From positions 66,301,319 through 66,365,318 of the forward strand of contig CP136069.1 in NCBI GenBank assembly GCA_032622095.1: 64,000 nucleotides of DNA, in the 5' to 3' direction. Positions 20,549 through 32,870 of this stretch are shown in pieces. Made by a program: the position numbers and the translations under genes. Every line of letters starts with the position of its first letter. The stretch's first letter is position 1. The notes under the pieces are model-generated. The model did not search any database. It had not been told where the DNA came from and was given only the letters and a program-made list of their open reading frames with translations. The stretch is from Siphonodentalium dalli. Taxonomy: Eukaryota; Mollusca; Scaphopoda; Gadilida; Siphonodentaliidae.

Positions 20549-22346
20549 CCGATTCGTCATCTCAGGTTTAAACCTGGTCTACGTAAACATCTAGGTTTAA
20601 ACCGCCGTGAGTCAGCAAAATCCGTGGTTTAAACCCGCGACCGCAGGTCTAAGTGACGCATTCGTCATCTCTGGTTTAAACCTGTTCCAGCCAGACCAGT
20701 GGTTTAGCAGTAGAGTCTCTGTATCGTCGAGATAATTAATCGTACTTTCCTAATGCGGACCACCTCGTTTTATTGATTGCGAAAATAAATAATTACGACA
20801 GCGGTCATATTTTGATTGGAAATTTATCAGCGAGAAGCACTCACACCTATCAAGTGTGTGGGGATAAGCTTTTGTCAATTTCTATATTTTGTTCGCGTTT
20901 TATAAGCTTAAACCGGCAACTAAACCATCTAGTTCGATGGTCTGGCTAAACCAGCTGCTTTACCGAGTCTAAACTTGAGATGACGAATCCGTCTTTTCTT
21001 CATCGAGGTTTCGAATTTCAGACAATCAATCAAAGGGTGGAGCTGTACATTATCCCGAGGGAGGGCGTGTCTAAGTGGCGGCTGCCGACTGGTGTTATCA
21101 TGTCACAGTTGATTCATTCGCACGCGAGCAGCTTTGCTCAGATATGGACATGTTCCTACAATATGATTTTTACAACTATCTTGTGGGTTTTTTTCTGGCT
21201 CGTGGCAATCACAAATACTGGTGTTTTCTACCAATTCATTTGAATGGTTCAACCTTTTAATTTTGACACAAAAACGATGCTATACTGCATGATCAGATAT
21301 GCTATAAGTATAGTTTGCAATCCTAAACTTATATTGCTATATGAGTCCAACTTGATCACTTATTTTGATGTAGATCATGCCACAAAGCTCCGCCCATAAA
21401 TTCCCATAATATTCCACCAGTTCAAAACCTGGGAACTTTTTGATTTTCTGCATGACGGAAAATTTATTACATTGAAAAAAAGTAACGCATGTAGTATATT
21501 TCTTTATTAAAAGCTGTGCCTCTGTTTGGTTGCCCATTTCAAAAAGTTCAGATGCCGCTTCTGGTGTGCACTTATAAGCAAAGTGTTTTTACTTGACTGA
21601 CCTATTGGTCCAGGATTGACTCGATTATGGAGCCTTTATTCAGCGTCAGATGGGCCTGGGCCGCTTCGTGCTACAGGAGCCTGCGTTACATGTTGATCAT
21701 TTGAACATTAACAATAAAATAAAATTAATTAAATTTAAAACAAACAAATATTAATATAAATTTTAAATATTGTTTCTTGTTAGATACAACTCCTTACTCA
21801 ATTTAACAACACAATTTTTTCATTTTTTTAAATTAAATTTTTCTTATTTTTAAATCAGTTTTAGAACAGTTCCGAACAGACAAACGGACATACATATATA
21901 CAGATCCTACATACCGATATGCATGTAAATACGCCATTTTTTGTCTTTGCGGGTAAAGCATCTTGCAGAAAATATATCACAAACAAAGTGATAAATAGCG
22001 CGTGAAACTCGTGTTGAGAGACATGCCCTTTGTCAGATTGACTTAAACCCTCGAAGAGATCGGATTAATTGTCCATGAGCGATACTTATTTGTCAATGAT
22101 AAATCCAATGAGCGTGCACGCATTGGCGATAATTTATGACATGTCAATAACCATTATATCGGCTTGTCGTTGGGTCCGATAGGTAAGAGGGTAGTTTGAC
22201 TGTATGCTCTTATCTCCAAATCGAGTTGTCAATTAGTTGGTAACTGAACGCCAAAAACGCCCCCTTAGACCCGGTTTGGCTGGACCGGCAATGTAGGTTT
22301 AAACCAGGTTTAAACTCGGAGGTTTAAACCGGAGATGACGAATCCG
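20549..22346. mobile_element. Inverted-repeat element rich in GTTTAAAC
   Basis: The left end reads GATTCGTCATCTCAGGTTTA (20551) and the right end reads TAAACCGGAGATGACGAATC (ending 22344), an inverted match of about 25-30 bases. The 8-bp palindrome GTTTAAAC occurs four times near the left end (20566, 20595, 20627, 20674) and three times near the right (22297, 22308, 22322), within subterminal repeats of AGGTTTAAACC. This layout of terminal inverted repeats plus clustered subterminal motifs fits a non-autonomous DNA transposon. Interior reading frames (for example around 20980-21260) show no recognised domain. The target-site duplication is not resolved, so the superfamily is unknown. Confidence 0.7.
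20661..20993. mobile_element. Smaller nested copy of the same inverted-repeat family
   Basis: ATTCGTCATCTCTGGTTTAA at 20660 and AACTTGAGATGACGAAT ending near 20988 are inverted, with further inverted similarity inside (GCCAGACCAGTGGTTTAGCA against TGGTCTGGCTAAACCAGCTG). It shares its ends with the larger element and probably represents a MITE derivative nested in it. Confidence 0.6.
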
Positions 22347-23068
22347 ACCTGGAAGTTCATCTTTGTGCAAACAAATTATGACATCACCATTTGGTTGTTA
22401 GTCAATCATGTTTCGAAGTAAATTGTTATCTCTGTGGTCCCGGTGGTTTGGAGTAAGGGGATTACATTAACTACAGATCAGAGGCAAACACTGCAACCCA
22501 AAAGGTAACCCTTATCGTCGAAATTATATTCAGTGATCCACAGTTACCGTCAGTGTTATTGTAAGATTATCCCGAATCTGGCTCCAATACAAATCATATC
22601 CAACATAAATATGTACGACGTGTAGTTAATTAATTGGTGCATGTTCGAAAATAAGATTCCAGTTGTACATATACATGTATATAGTGATGTTCCGCTTGGA
22701 GGGTGTGTTCGTGTAACTTGTCGTGAGAACAAAATTAACCTACATGGAGCTTGTACGCTACCAGTGCACATCAAGTCCTGATATATCGGTGTCATGCGTG
22801 CATATTCGATGCCACATCAATGATATTGATATAATATAAGAGAAATATGACAATATATAGCATATACGAATACACAGTATATTACCAGGTAAGTCATTTG
22901 GTGGCATCAGAAACATATTGCCGTATCAGTATCGAATTCTTCTGGTATAACTGGCCCTGTCTATTGGGTAAATGTCTGTAGTGAAACTTTCGAAGATTAT
23001 TTGACCAGCCAATCGGGTTAGTATTCAAGATCATATCGGCGCTCGGCGACACATTGTCGTTGGTAGCC
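22347..23068. other. No gene seen
   Basis: Unique AT-rich sequence between two DNA transposons. Confidence 0.45.
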
Positions 23069-23096
23069 GGGGGTGGGGGGGGGGGGGGGGGGGGGG
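23069..23096 (+). repeat. Poly-G tract
   Basis: Five G, one T, then 22 G. Tracts of this kind recur on the + strand across the window and could form quadruplexes or be assembly-sensitive. Confidence 0.95.
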
Positions 23097-23183
23097 TCAT
23101 CGTCGTCTGAATATTCTGATGATGAGGTACAACAATCTCTGCTAAAAACGCTATCATATCCCATTAAAATGTTGATCACTTGC

Positions 23184-24423
23184 CAGGGTTGGGGCGATTA
23201 CATGCCAATGTAATCGATTACGATTACAAATTAATGATTACATTTTTTTTCAATGTAATCGATTACGATTACAATTACTTTAGTAAATGTAATCGATTAC
23301 TTTTCGATTACAATTGTTAGTTTCCATTTAGATAGCATAGGAATAAATAATGAAATAAATCAAATTAAGATATAAAATTTGAATGAATAAAAACATCACT
23401 ACATAACATGGAAACAAGAAACGACTGAAACAATAAAGAAGAAAGCAATACACAATTAAACTTTTTACATTTACATGTATTGGATGAGGTTTCATCATGA
23501 AGTTGTGCACCAACTTATTGGGAATATATTATGTTTTATGTGCATTTATTTATATAAATATATTTTTAATATGTTTTTTAATTTTCTTACATGCATTGAA
23601 ATTAACGCATAATATTTATGAAAATATCATTAGAAACAATTATACATTATTTGCGCGTTCTGTTAGATTCAATATCCAACACAATGAAAATAACACTAAG
23701 GTTTATTTGATGATTATCCATATATATCCTGATGAGGATTAAATGAGGCTTAACTTCATGAGTGCAGTAAAATGACAAACCAGCTAATTGGGTCTACCGA
23801 TGTACATCACACCTGCTTTGTTCAGTTAATTAGCTCTATTGTACCAGCGTGACTCTATGGCCATTGTCTGCAGCAGTCCCACTAATATTTAACCTTAATT
23901 GAAGTTGGCTAGCTTATGCAGAGGGGTTAAGGAAAGGGTCTTTTGACCCTTTCGAGAATCCCGGGGTTAGCCCCCCCCCAAATCACATTCCCGCTAGCTT
24001 ATGTATTCATATTAGAACATTTCATTGTCTGTATCACAAGTTTATTGCCATACATGCTGTATGCAAATTTCAGCAATTCTGGGTTGTTATCTGTGTCCAC
24101 TGTCAGAATGTACACGGTGTACTAGTAACATAACACATCAAAACATTAAACTAACTTTCTGATTTGTATCTTTGCACACTCCACAACACCACAGACTGTC
24201 AGTACCAGTAAAGAGACTATGAGTATCCAATAGAATCCATAGAAGTAAAAGTAATCACAAAGTAATCAAAATGTAATCATGAGTACAGGTACATTTGAAA
24301 GTAATCGATTACGATTACTTGTAATAAAAACATATGTCATGATGACTGATTACAGGTGATTACTCCAAATTCTGTAATCGATTACTTTGATTACGATTAC
24401 TGATTACGAATACCCCAAACCTG
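23184..24423. mobile_element. Non-autonomous hAT transposon with perfect 8-bp target duplication
   Basis: The ends are CAGGGTTGGGG (23184) and CCCCAAACCTG (ending 24423). TCACTTGC is present directly outside both ends (23176-23183 and 24424-24431), the 8-bp duplication expected of hAT transposases, whose termini commonly begin CAGGG. The subterminal regions carry five copies of the palindrome GTAATCGATTAC (near 23209, 23264, 23289, 24301, 24374) plus many CGATTAC words, probably transposase-binding repeats. The 1240-bp element has no transposase remnant in its interior. Confidence 0.92.
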
Positions 24424-24431
24424 TCACTTGC

Positions 24432-25252
24432 TGTTTCGAAAATGTTGCAGCCATGTTGTTTGCAATACTTACAATGATACCACTGACGCCTGGCTCCAAC
24501 ACAGACCCCAAACTAACACAGCAGGAATCGCGCGCGATGTCCATGGTGCCAGGTTTATTGTTATTAGATAGGCAATTAACGAGTTAACATAACCTGGGGG
24601 TCTCGATTAGAAAATAGCAGGGACAGATGGGTGAACTCATTAATACAGTCTGTCCCCATTGTGGCGCTCCGTAGCGCTTGTGGGGACATCTGGAAACTCA
24701 CTCGTATGCGCTTCTATAGGGATATGATGCGATGCGTCGACTTACGCCTTCTGGTGATATATTGCAAAGCGTCCGTGGACGGACGCCTGTGGGGAGTAAC
24801 ACTTAACGTTATCCGCGAGAGCTGACGAGAATGACATGATTACGGGTTTGTTCGATTAGCTATGCTATGGGATGTCGGGTTCACGCCCTGGGCAATTAGT
24901 TAATGATCGTTTAAAGGTGGATTCTTTACGCTATAACAATTTTGAACGGTATTGTGAATTTGTTGATGTTGTATATTATTACGACTTATAAGTGGTGATA
25001 ACTTTGAGTAACTAAATGTTTTTATTATATGATCATGAACTTTCTTCTAAAAGTCATATACTAAATCATATGGAAAAGAAGTTGATAAATCACGATATCT
25101 ACTGGATTCTGCTATAAATAGGCCAGAAGGGTTAATAACAATTTCAGTCACGCGACGTCATGAGTTATTAATAGGAATTGTAAATACCTGGGTTTTTCCA
25201 ATGATAAAGTATCTACATTGTTGTGCATTTGATGGATCCATTTACATACATG
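24432..25252. other. No gene seen
   Basis: Sequence between the hAT element and the long inverted repeat of the next transposon. A small inverted match of GGGACAGA and CTGTCCCC lies at about 24610-24655. Confidence 0.4.
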
Positions 25253-25885
25253 TATTTTTTCTACATCACTTTAAAATAGGGGTCCTCTTTCAAATATGTG
25301 TGCTGATTTTCTAATGAGCGATCATTGGCAAACATTGGGTACCAAGATGACATTGATATATTATTGCAACTGTGATATATATTACATCCAGTATGTATTT
25401 AACTTTGTAAATAAGTCAATATTGGCCACAGTTTCCGCGAAATTTTAATTTTTTCAACGAAAATATTATTCAGTTTCGCAAAAATGTGTCGCATTTTCAA
25501 AAATATATCCGAGTAAATTGTATATTGTTTGGAGATTTGTTCATCGAATGTGTCGCAAATGATATTTAAGTGCGCACAAGCATGTCCTGAATACGTCAAT
25601 ATGAAACGTGGATAATTTAATGAAACATAGAGTACAAATATCTGAAAAATATTAACCCTACCCCCAAAACATGAAATTTTAGGTAAAAAAAATGGAAAAA
25701 ATAAAATACTTAAAACTATAACACTACCTAATTATTGATCAACTATGGGGCATTCTTTTAAATCATTTTGGTAGCATGTTTATAGAAAATTAGTGGTTAT
25801 TTTATGAATATAACAGAGAACACCCGTATAGTATATGTACATTGACCCAATAAAAGGCGAGCAATTGTTAACTCGGCTGCTGAAC
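25253..25885. repeat. Left terminal inverted repeat
   Basis: It matches the reverse complement of 29593-30230 along its length, for example GGGTACCAAGATGACATTGA, AACCCTACCCCCAAAACATG and GCATGTTTATAGAAAA. Many substitutions and small indels show age. Confidence 0.88.
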
Positions 25886-26429
25886 TTGATATCAATATTT
25901 TCAGAACCGAGTTTGGGGCAGGTATGTGGTGGATATCTTATGAATATTCCAAAATCCACATAAATCCGACTGGGAAATAACGAACCCGAGAACTGTGCAA
26001 GGGAGCACATTTAACCCATTTTGTTTTGATTCTCCCATGCAATCACAATGAATGGCTATTACGCATGGAGTTAGTAAAGAGCGTCAAATATGATCATGCG
26101 TCATATAGTACATTAATGCCACACCAAACAATGTAGCATTGTCACTTGTATGCAAATCAAACTCTCGCTCACATCGCATAGCTACTTCGCAGCACTTTCG
26201 ATACACATGTATTAATATTTCTATATTAAATTGGTTTGTCAAACTTCGTCTCCTGCTGAAACCCAACGGTGTCAACGTACGCTAGAGACAATTTGATTGT
26301 ATTATCACTGGTGAGGTTATCTTGGTGAGAGTGTTGTAATTAATTGTTTTATTAGAATCACATTTTCTATCATTTGAGTTTAATCATAGTTTATTTGAGT
26401 GTCATATTAATAGGTGTATTATTATAGAC

Positions 26430-29400
26430 ATGTCTGAGGAATTGGCATCAGGGGACACTAGTCATTTATCGGCTGACTTATGTGTTATATGTAGTATTGG
26501 GTTTGATGAAGAGCAGTCAGTTGCTGTTTTGGAGAAAGGCATATTAACCCTCATTAGTTTCGGCGAGAAATGTGATCGGCTAGACCTCGTGCGTTACTTA
26601 AATAGTCACATTAGTGCAAGTCCTATTAGAAATGTGTTGGTACATAGAAAATGCAGACGTGATTTGACAGATTCTAAGAGAGTGTTGTGCAGTGCTAGTG
26701 GCAATGTTGAGATGTCATCGACAAAAAAAAACCTCAGATCTAGCCTGTTACCTTTCAATTACAAAGATGACTGCTTGATGTGTGGACAACATGACCATTT
26801 CGATAAAAACAATCCTCTTAGAACACAAGTTCGAAGTGTCACCACACTTCCACTGCGCAACAAGTTATTAGAGTGTTGCGCGAAAAGGGGGGATTCGTTT
26901 ATCTTTTTGTCCAAACAAAACATCATGGTTGCGGCTGAAGCTGTTTACCATGACAGTTGTCTCAATCGTTTCATGTTGAAAAAATATATCACAGTACCAA
27001 TGGATCGAAAGCCATAGTCCGGTCGGAAAATAGACTGTGAAATGCAGCAATGGTTTCAAATTGTTTGTGAGTGGATTGAGTCAGAATCTGGTGTCGAATT
27101 ATACACTCTCTATGAACTTCATAGTAAGATGGTAGAATTCTCTGGTGGGTCCGAAGTATATTCCATAAAATGGCTAAAGGTGAAGTTACTTGAACACTAT
27201 GTGACCTACATAGTTTTTGCTGAGGTGGATGGTCGAATCAACGTTATTTGTTTCAGAAATATGGCCAATTTCATAATCAATGATAAGTGGTACGCCGAGA
27301 AAAAAATGACATTGAGGAAGAAGCCGAAAGGATAGTAATGGCAGCTGCCAATATGATCAGAGCTAAATTGAGTGAGATGGAGTACAGTGTACGTCCATAC
27401 CCTAGCATGGATGATATTTCTGATGTTGAGCGAGGTAAACGCTTGATTACAGCCCATCTGCTAACTCTGTTGAAAGTTCTGGTTCCTTTAGAATAGAAGC
27501 AAATCAGTATTGGTCAGTCTATTATTCAAGCAGCATGACCAAGATCAGTGGTATTACCGATTTTAATCGGCCTTGGTGTCGAGCTGGACCATATATTTGG
27601 GTAAAATTGGCTTGTAACGGAACTATCGCGATTAGGCTTCTCGATTAATTACTATGAAGTGCAGTCAGTAATCCAGGCCGAAGATGACGACAGTGTTCTT
27701 GCTTCATATTTCCCAGGGACGTTTACACAGTGGGTTGCAGATAACGTGGACCATAATATTGCAACACTAGATGGTCACGGGACATTTCATGGAATGGAAA
27801 TAATTGCTGTATGTACTCCACGCGATTATTCCCCACTACAACCAAGACAACAGTTAGTCATAAGACAACAAAGATCCAAGGTTGATGATATTGTGAAAGG
27901 CAAAGGAGTGCCTCATATTCACCAATACATGACTTGTCCCGAAAAGTGACTTTCAATAGTCACATACAAGCATCTGCTCCAACTACAGTTCGTACATACA
28001 TTGCCCCACAGATATCAAATCAGATTTGCTCTTGCATTCAGGGCGGCTTTCAAGTAAGCGAGCACACCTATACCCAATTGATCGGGTCTATATGGAACAT
28101 ATATTCTCCGAGTGCCCAAATGGCCCGTCCAATAAATCAGAAGTGTTTTTGCCTATCATTGATTTGAATCCGTCTGACGAGTCCTGTATTTATTCGACAT
28201 TGCTTTTCATACAGAATCAGACTATCGGACAAAGCATTTCAACCCCATGCTTGACATTTGATCAGCCACTGTGGTTAAAGGCAGTAGAATGTCGTTTACC
28301 GACTCGGGGGGATTCAACGTCATGTTGTGCTGTCTTGGAAGTATTGGTTCCATGATGAAGGGATCTGGTTTGGAAGAGGCAATGGAAACAATCTATGGTC
28401 CTAATGCAGTACAACATATGATGAGTCGAAAGGCAATCTCAACAACTATTCGTGGCCACATACTAGTAGAGGTAGCTCTTTATAACAAGTTAACACCGGC
28501 TGTCGTCGAATAACCCGATATAGTACTGCCTGACATAACGGATACATAATCAGCGGGCAAAATTGTCAACGCTGTAGATAACGAAACTGGTCTTCTGTCT
28601 GACACTGACAACGTTTTGGAAACACTTGATCCACATGTTGGACAGATATCAAAACTGACAATATTAGACACCAGATGGGAAATAGGTAATTGTGGCGGCC
28701 GATGGCACTGATTTGTTAGTCCTGCTCGTGTACTATTGGAATGAAGACATGGCAGATATATACTTCCTTTCAAATGCAGGGAAGACAGTCACGGACGGTG
28801 TAGCTATCTGGAAAATCCAAGATATTGTGCAGAAGGACGACCAACATTTTTTTATTCATACCTGGACTGGATGCGGCACAACATCAGCGACATACGGGCA
28901 AGGTAAAGCAAACATGCTAAATAAAATAGAGTCGCCCGAAATACAACTGGCGAGTGTCATAAGCAACATACAGCTGACGAAAATCTCGTTGGGGATGTTG
29001 GTGTGAAATTGTTCAAGATGATTTATGCTGGCAAAAAGGATGACACTCGGAATGGTTTGAGGAAATTCTTGGAAATGATTTCCTTGGCCAGAGGATTATT
29101 GGATCCGCAGAAATTACCACGGACGGAACGGGCAGCATATTTCCATAGCCTATTAAAGAGTTCACATGCAGGTTATGATATGGGAATCTCTGTGGGACAC
29201 ACATATGGACCCAGCAGAGTGGGGGTGGAAAACCCAAGGGGACACAATTAGTTCCAGTCATGACAGACCTAGAAGCTGCACCTGATTCATTTCTAAAATT
29301 TGTCCGTTGCAAGTGCAGGCTAGTGCATGAGTAGGACTTCTTGTGGGAATAATTCATGTGCATGTAGAAAAAGTGGCTGAAAAAATTCGGAGGAAATTCT

Positions 29401-29440
29401 CATTGATGAAGGCGAGACTGAGAGCTGAAAGTGGAACACC
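26430..29440 (+). pseudogene. Transposon protein, XPG/PIN-like nuclease with CXC end, broken
   Basis: The start ATG is at 26430 (MSEELASGDTSHLS). CVIC, the VLVHRKC region, DCLMCG and VYHDSCLNRF are zinc-ligand-like motifs. The first frame runs to a TAG at 27015, resumes (IDCEMQQWFQIVCEWIE, ELYTLYELHSKM, INVICFRNMANFIINDKWY) to about 27300, then shifts frame in an A run. Further stops lie at 27494, 27536 and 27602. WVADNVDHNIATLDGHGTFH is at about 27730-27790, YMEHIFSECPNG and FLPIIDLNPSDESCIYSTL at 28085-28205, MMKGSGLEEAMETIYG at 28353, then GTDLLVLLVYYW (28701) and GCGTTSATYGQGK (28868), where relatives have Asp in place of the second Gly. The Cys-rich end (FVRCKC, TSCGNNSCACRKSG) is at about 29298-29374. 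At least three frame changes and five stops show it is dead. The family is recognised from multi-copy proteins in fish, mollusc and cnidarian genomes. Confidence 0.78.
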
Positions 29441-29592
29441 AATATGACAAAACATTTCTTTCTTTAAATTTTGGTCCCTATTATGACACCCATCTTGGAG
29501 TATGAAGGTCACGTTGTAACACATATGTATGTATGAACTGTTGTTATTTTTAGCAAAATACATCAGATATTATTCTATGAGTAGTTATACCA

Positions 29593-30230
29593 GGTTCAAT
29601 GGTCGAGTTGATCATTTTTGCCTTATCCGACTATATACATTGTATATATTATAATATCGGGGTTTCTCTGTCATATTCACAACATAAGCAATACTTTTCT
29701 ATAAACATGTCACTATAATGACTTAAAAGTATTACGCATACCTCATAGTTAATCAATAAATAGTTAGTGTTATATTTTAAGTTTTTTTTATATTTTCCAT
29801 TTTTTTACTTGAAATTTCATGTTTTGGGGGTAGGGTTAATATTTTTCAGATATTCTTGCTCTATTATTAATTAAATTATACATGTTTCATACTTGTGTAT
29901 TGAGGATATGCATGTGCACATTTTAATACCATTTGCGATACATTCGATTATCCAATTTACAAAAAATATACAAATTACTCAGAGATAATTTTGAAAAAGA
30001 AAAACATTTTTTGCGCAAGTGAATGATAATTTCGCGAAAAAAACTTAAAAATAGGGCCGAAATTTTTGTCAATATTGACTAATATATAATGGGTAATATA
30101 GACTGGAGGTAATACTAATAACAATTATAGTTATCTGTCAATGTCATCTTGGTACCCATTGTTTTACAATTTATTGCTAATTTGAAAATCAACACAAAGG
30201 TGACAATATTTCAAAGTGATGTAGAAAATA
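29593..30230. repeat. Right terminal inverted repeat
   Basis: Inverted partner of the left arm; examples are CATGTTTTGGGGGTAGGGTT at 29819 and CAATGTCATCTTGGTACCCA at 30140. Sequence outside its right end is not shared with the left flank. Confidence 0.88.
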
Positions 30231-31212
30231 TTGCTCAAAGCGGATTTTGGATATGTTGTTCTAGAGATGTTCCCGCGTGCAATGACATAAAAATCGCTTC
30301 TCTACCAATTTATTCTAGGTCCAACCCTTCTCCGACTATACTATAACATTGGTAGATCATAATATGATCATACGTAAACGTAATTTGCGCCCGCTTGTTA
30401 CCGGATGAATTATTATCATTAGAAGGATTTGATGATAAACCCTAAAGGGACACAAGAAAATAATATATACAATGTATGTAATTCATTACATATAACGTAA
30501 ATGTGGATGTTTAGCCTGCCCGTGTAATACTAGTCTTAGCTGTCTGGCCATCGACGCTGTCCTGTCTGGAATTTTGCGCGCCGATGTAGGTTGTGACGTC
30601 ATGATGTATGTCTTGGTGTCATGACGCCTTTACTGGTTGTCCAAAAAGCAATTTAAAAGGACTCCGCGATCTTTCAATCTGAACTTATAGTTTCCGTTTG
30701 TCGGCCTTGAACATTGATAATATTTCTTCAATCTTTTAGGCGGAAATGCCGTTAGAAAATGGAAGATCAAATCTAAACGGCCAGTAAGGCCCCTAGAATC
30801 CTCTTTCGGGGAAAATATTTTTAATAATTTTATAAAATATGTAAATAAAACTTTTTCATGCAATTTCAGTTTTTGTTAACCAGAGCTTTGGTTTAATTAC
30901 ATTAAAATTTTAAAATATCTCTGGCTTTAGGAGCATGACGTTCCTGCGTATGATGAAATATAGCTAACATTTACCGGAACAAAGTTTTTTATTTTGCCCT
31001 GGAGCATTTCGCCTAATTACACATTTCGAGGTGGTGTTAATCAATACAAAATGGCGGCCGTCACCAACAAAATAATTTGTTGAACTCAGCTGACCCTTGA
31101 GTTATGAATAAATTATTCTATTTCAGGTGTGTTCAATCTATATTTAGATTGGGCTGAAAAAGTCGATTAGTATATCTCATATCCGCATACGTATACCCTA
31201 GGTCGCTTCGCT
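30231..31212. other. No gene seen
   Basis: No exon or repeat supported. It contains one TGACGTCA at 30594. Confidence 0.45.
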
Positions 31213-31391
31213 TCCGCGGCTTTGCCGCGGGAGAGCGGGCGCTATAATAAAACACTTATTGCATTGTTTCGAGGTTGACATGAGGATTTATCAACCCTTG
31301 GAAGTTAATATTCACCTTGGCCTGCAGCCTCGATGAATATTAACTTCCTCGGGTTGATAAATCCTCATGTCAACCTCAAAACAATGCAATA
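31213..31391. repeat. Large palindrome, 58-bp arms, beside a GC hairpin
   Basis: A GC-rich hairpin, CCGCGGC-TTT-GCCGCGG, lies at 31214-31230. The main palindrome has arms 31257-31314 and 31334-31391, nearly perfect, starting TATTGCATTGTTTCGAGGTT, with a 19-base loop. No coding function is evident. It is a likely cruciform or fold-back remnant. Confidence 0.92.
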
Positions 31392-32760
31392 AATGTATAA
31401 TCACACCGGTCACCCGCGTATCACCAACACGGAGGAGTACCTATTGTCACGGAAATCCGGTCGTCTGGTCAATGTTTTGGTGTCAAGAAAATGTGAGTTT
31501 ATTTATTTATATGCATTTTATTTATAATTATTTCCGGTTTAATATTACGAAAATAAATCCATTCCAATATTCGTTGTGTGGATAATGTGATATGTCTGCT
31601 TTGTTGGAATAATCTCGTTATGTTCAGTGACAGATACAACGAAAATGGAAATTACAGTATTAATCGCTCGTTTTTACTAATAACAACTGGCGCCGAACGG
31701 ATCAAAATTACCATAATATATTATATAATGTGTGCCCCACAAAACATGGTGTTAGCAGCTTCATCTGATGCATAATTCTCACCAAACAGCCTCTTCAAAA
31801 AACGTCGATTGTAAAAAAAATGTACCAACAACTCGGTGAGAAGTACCGGTTGTTGCGGTGAGCAATACGTTTTGAGTACCAACTGACTCGGTGTTAAAGT
31901 TTCCCAAAATTGGAATGTTTTCTTGAATTTAGGACACGGCGGACAGAATATAACCCTGGAATATAGCATGTCATACAACGGTCTATGAAATTTGATGGAA
32001 CTGATGGGTTTTCAACTGATTTGGCACATCTGGCCAGGAATATATTTTATGCAAGTTAACGTTATTTTTCCATATTTTTTTCCAGAAATGAGATTGCAGA
32101 TCATGTCCAGCGACTGTTCGAGTGTCACCGCTGGCGACTCTTTTTTTAACACATTGAGTGGCAGTCGAACACGCCATAATATACCATAAAAATGAAGAAC
32201 TAGAGAACGTCAAATTGGCATTAGATCACACAACCGGACACAACGGATACCAGCGTATAACACACCCTGGATTATTACCATCTGAAATTTCACAAAGTAG
32301 TAGTGAAATGTTTGTGTCCGTGGACGACAGAATAACGCTGTGAGAATACCACCCAGCTACATTAAAGAAAAGAAAAATATCCGTATATAATGACCATAGC
32401 TATACCACCACCAATACCGAAGATGACTCAGCAAATACCATCAACGCCACAGCGATCAACAATAATGGCGATAACCAACAAGGCAACACCACCACCACCC
32501 ACAACAACAACACCAGAGCCTCGGGATTCCAGAGAAATTCTCAGCTCGGATCCAGCATGTGTTATCACATCAACCACATCGAGTTGTCAGTCCAAAACAT
32601 ATCTGATATATAGGGCTACAAATCGACCAGTGTACAATTTCCAAGTTAAGTGGTGGCATGCAGGCATGACATTTCCAACTATTGGCCATTTTGGCAAACA
32701 TTGGCGGAGTAGACACTCAAATTCCTTAACCCATGTTCCACAATAAACAGTTATCAATCA
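31392..32760. other. No supported gene; low-complexity ACC stretch
   Basis: A low-complexity CCACCA/ACAACA-rich segment lies at about 32400-32520, and the proline/threonine reading frame across it is a by-product. A short open stretch at 32158-32343 follows an acceptor-like TTTTTTTCCAG near 32086 but has no recognisable product. Confidence 0.4.
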
Positions 32761-32870
32761 GGGGGGGGAACTGCGGGACACAACGTACCGGGGGTGGGGG
32801 TACATAGGCGTCAAAAATTTACACGTAAATTTTGTCCTTATTCATTTAGGGGGGGGGGGGGGTTGTCGGA
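32761..32870 (+). repeat. Two poly-G tracts
   Basis: G8 at 32761 and G14 at 32849-32862, the second followed by TTGTCGGAAAAAA. Between them is the palindrome AAAATTTACACGTAAATTTT. Confidence 0.9.

Larger units (their letters stand above)
25253..30230 (+). mobile_element. Academ-like DNA transposon with about 635-bp terminal inverted repeats
   Basis: Two long inverted arms (25253-25885 and 29593-30230) flank a decayed coding region at 26430-29440 on the + strand. The encoded protein combines an N-terminal Cys-rich segment, a region with an Asp-rich TDLLVLL motif and GCxTTSATYGQGK like XPG/FEN nucleases of the PIN fold, and a Cys-rich CXC-like end. Academ transposons are described as coding for XPG-type nuclease and Cys-rich zinc domains, so that assignment is inferred. 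Total length is 4978 bp. The exact termini and a target duplication could not be fixed; homology between arms stops near TATTTTTTCTACATC on the left and its complement on the right. Confidence 0.8.

Noticed and set aside
20980-21260. Overlapping 61- and 87-codon frames inside the GTTTAAAC element as its transposase
   Set aside because: Too short, no catalytic motif, no second exon; more likely chance in a non-autonomous element.
32390-32746. 118-codon Pro/Thr-rich frame
   Set aside because: It lies over low-complexity CCA/ACA repeats with no splice sites or domains.
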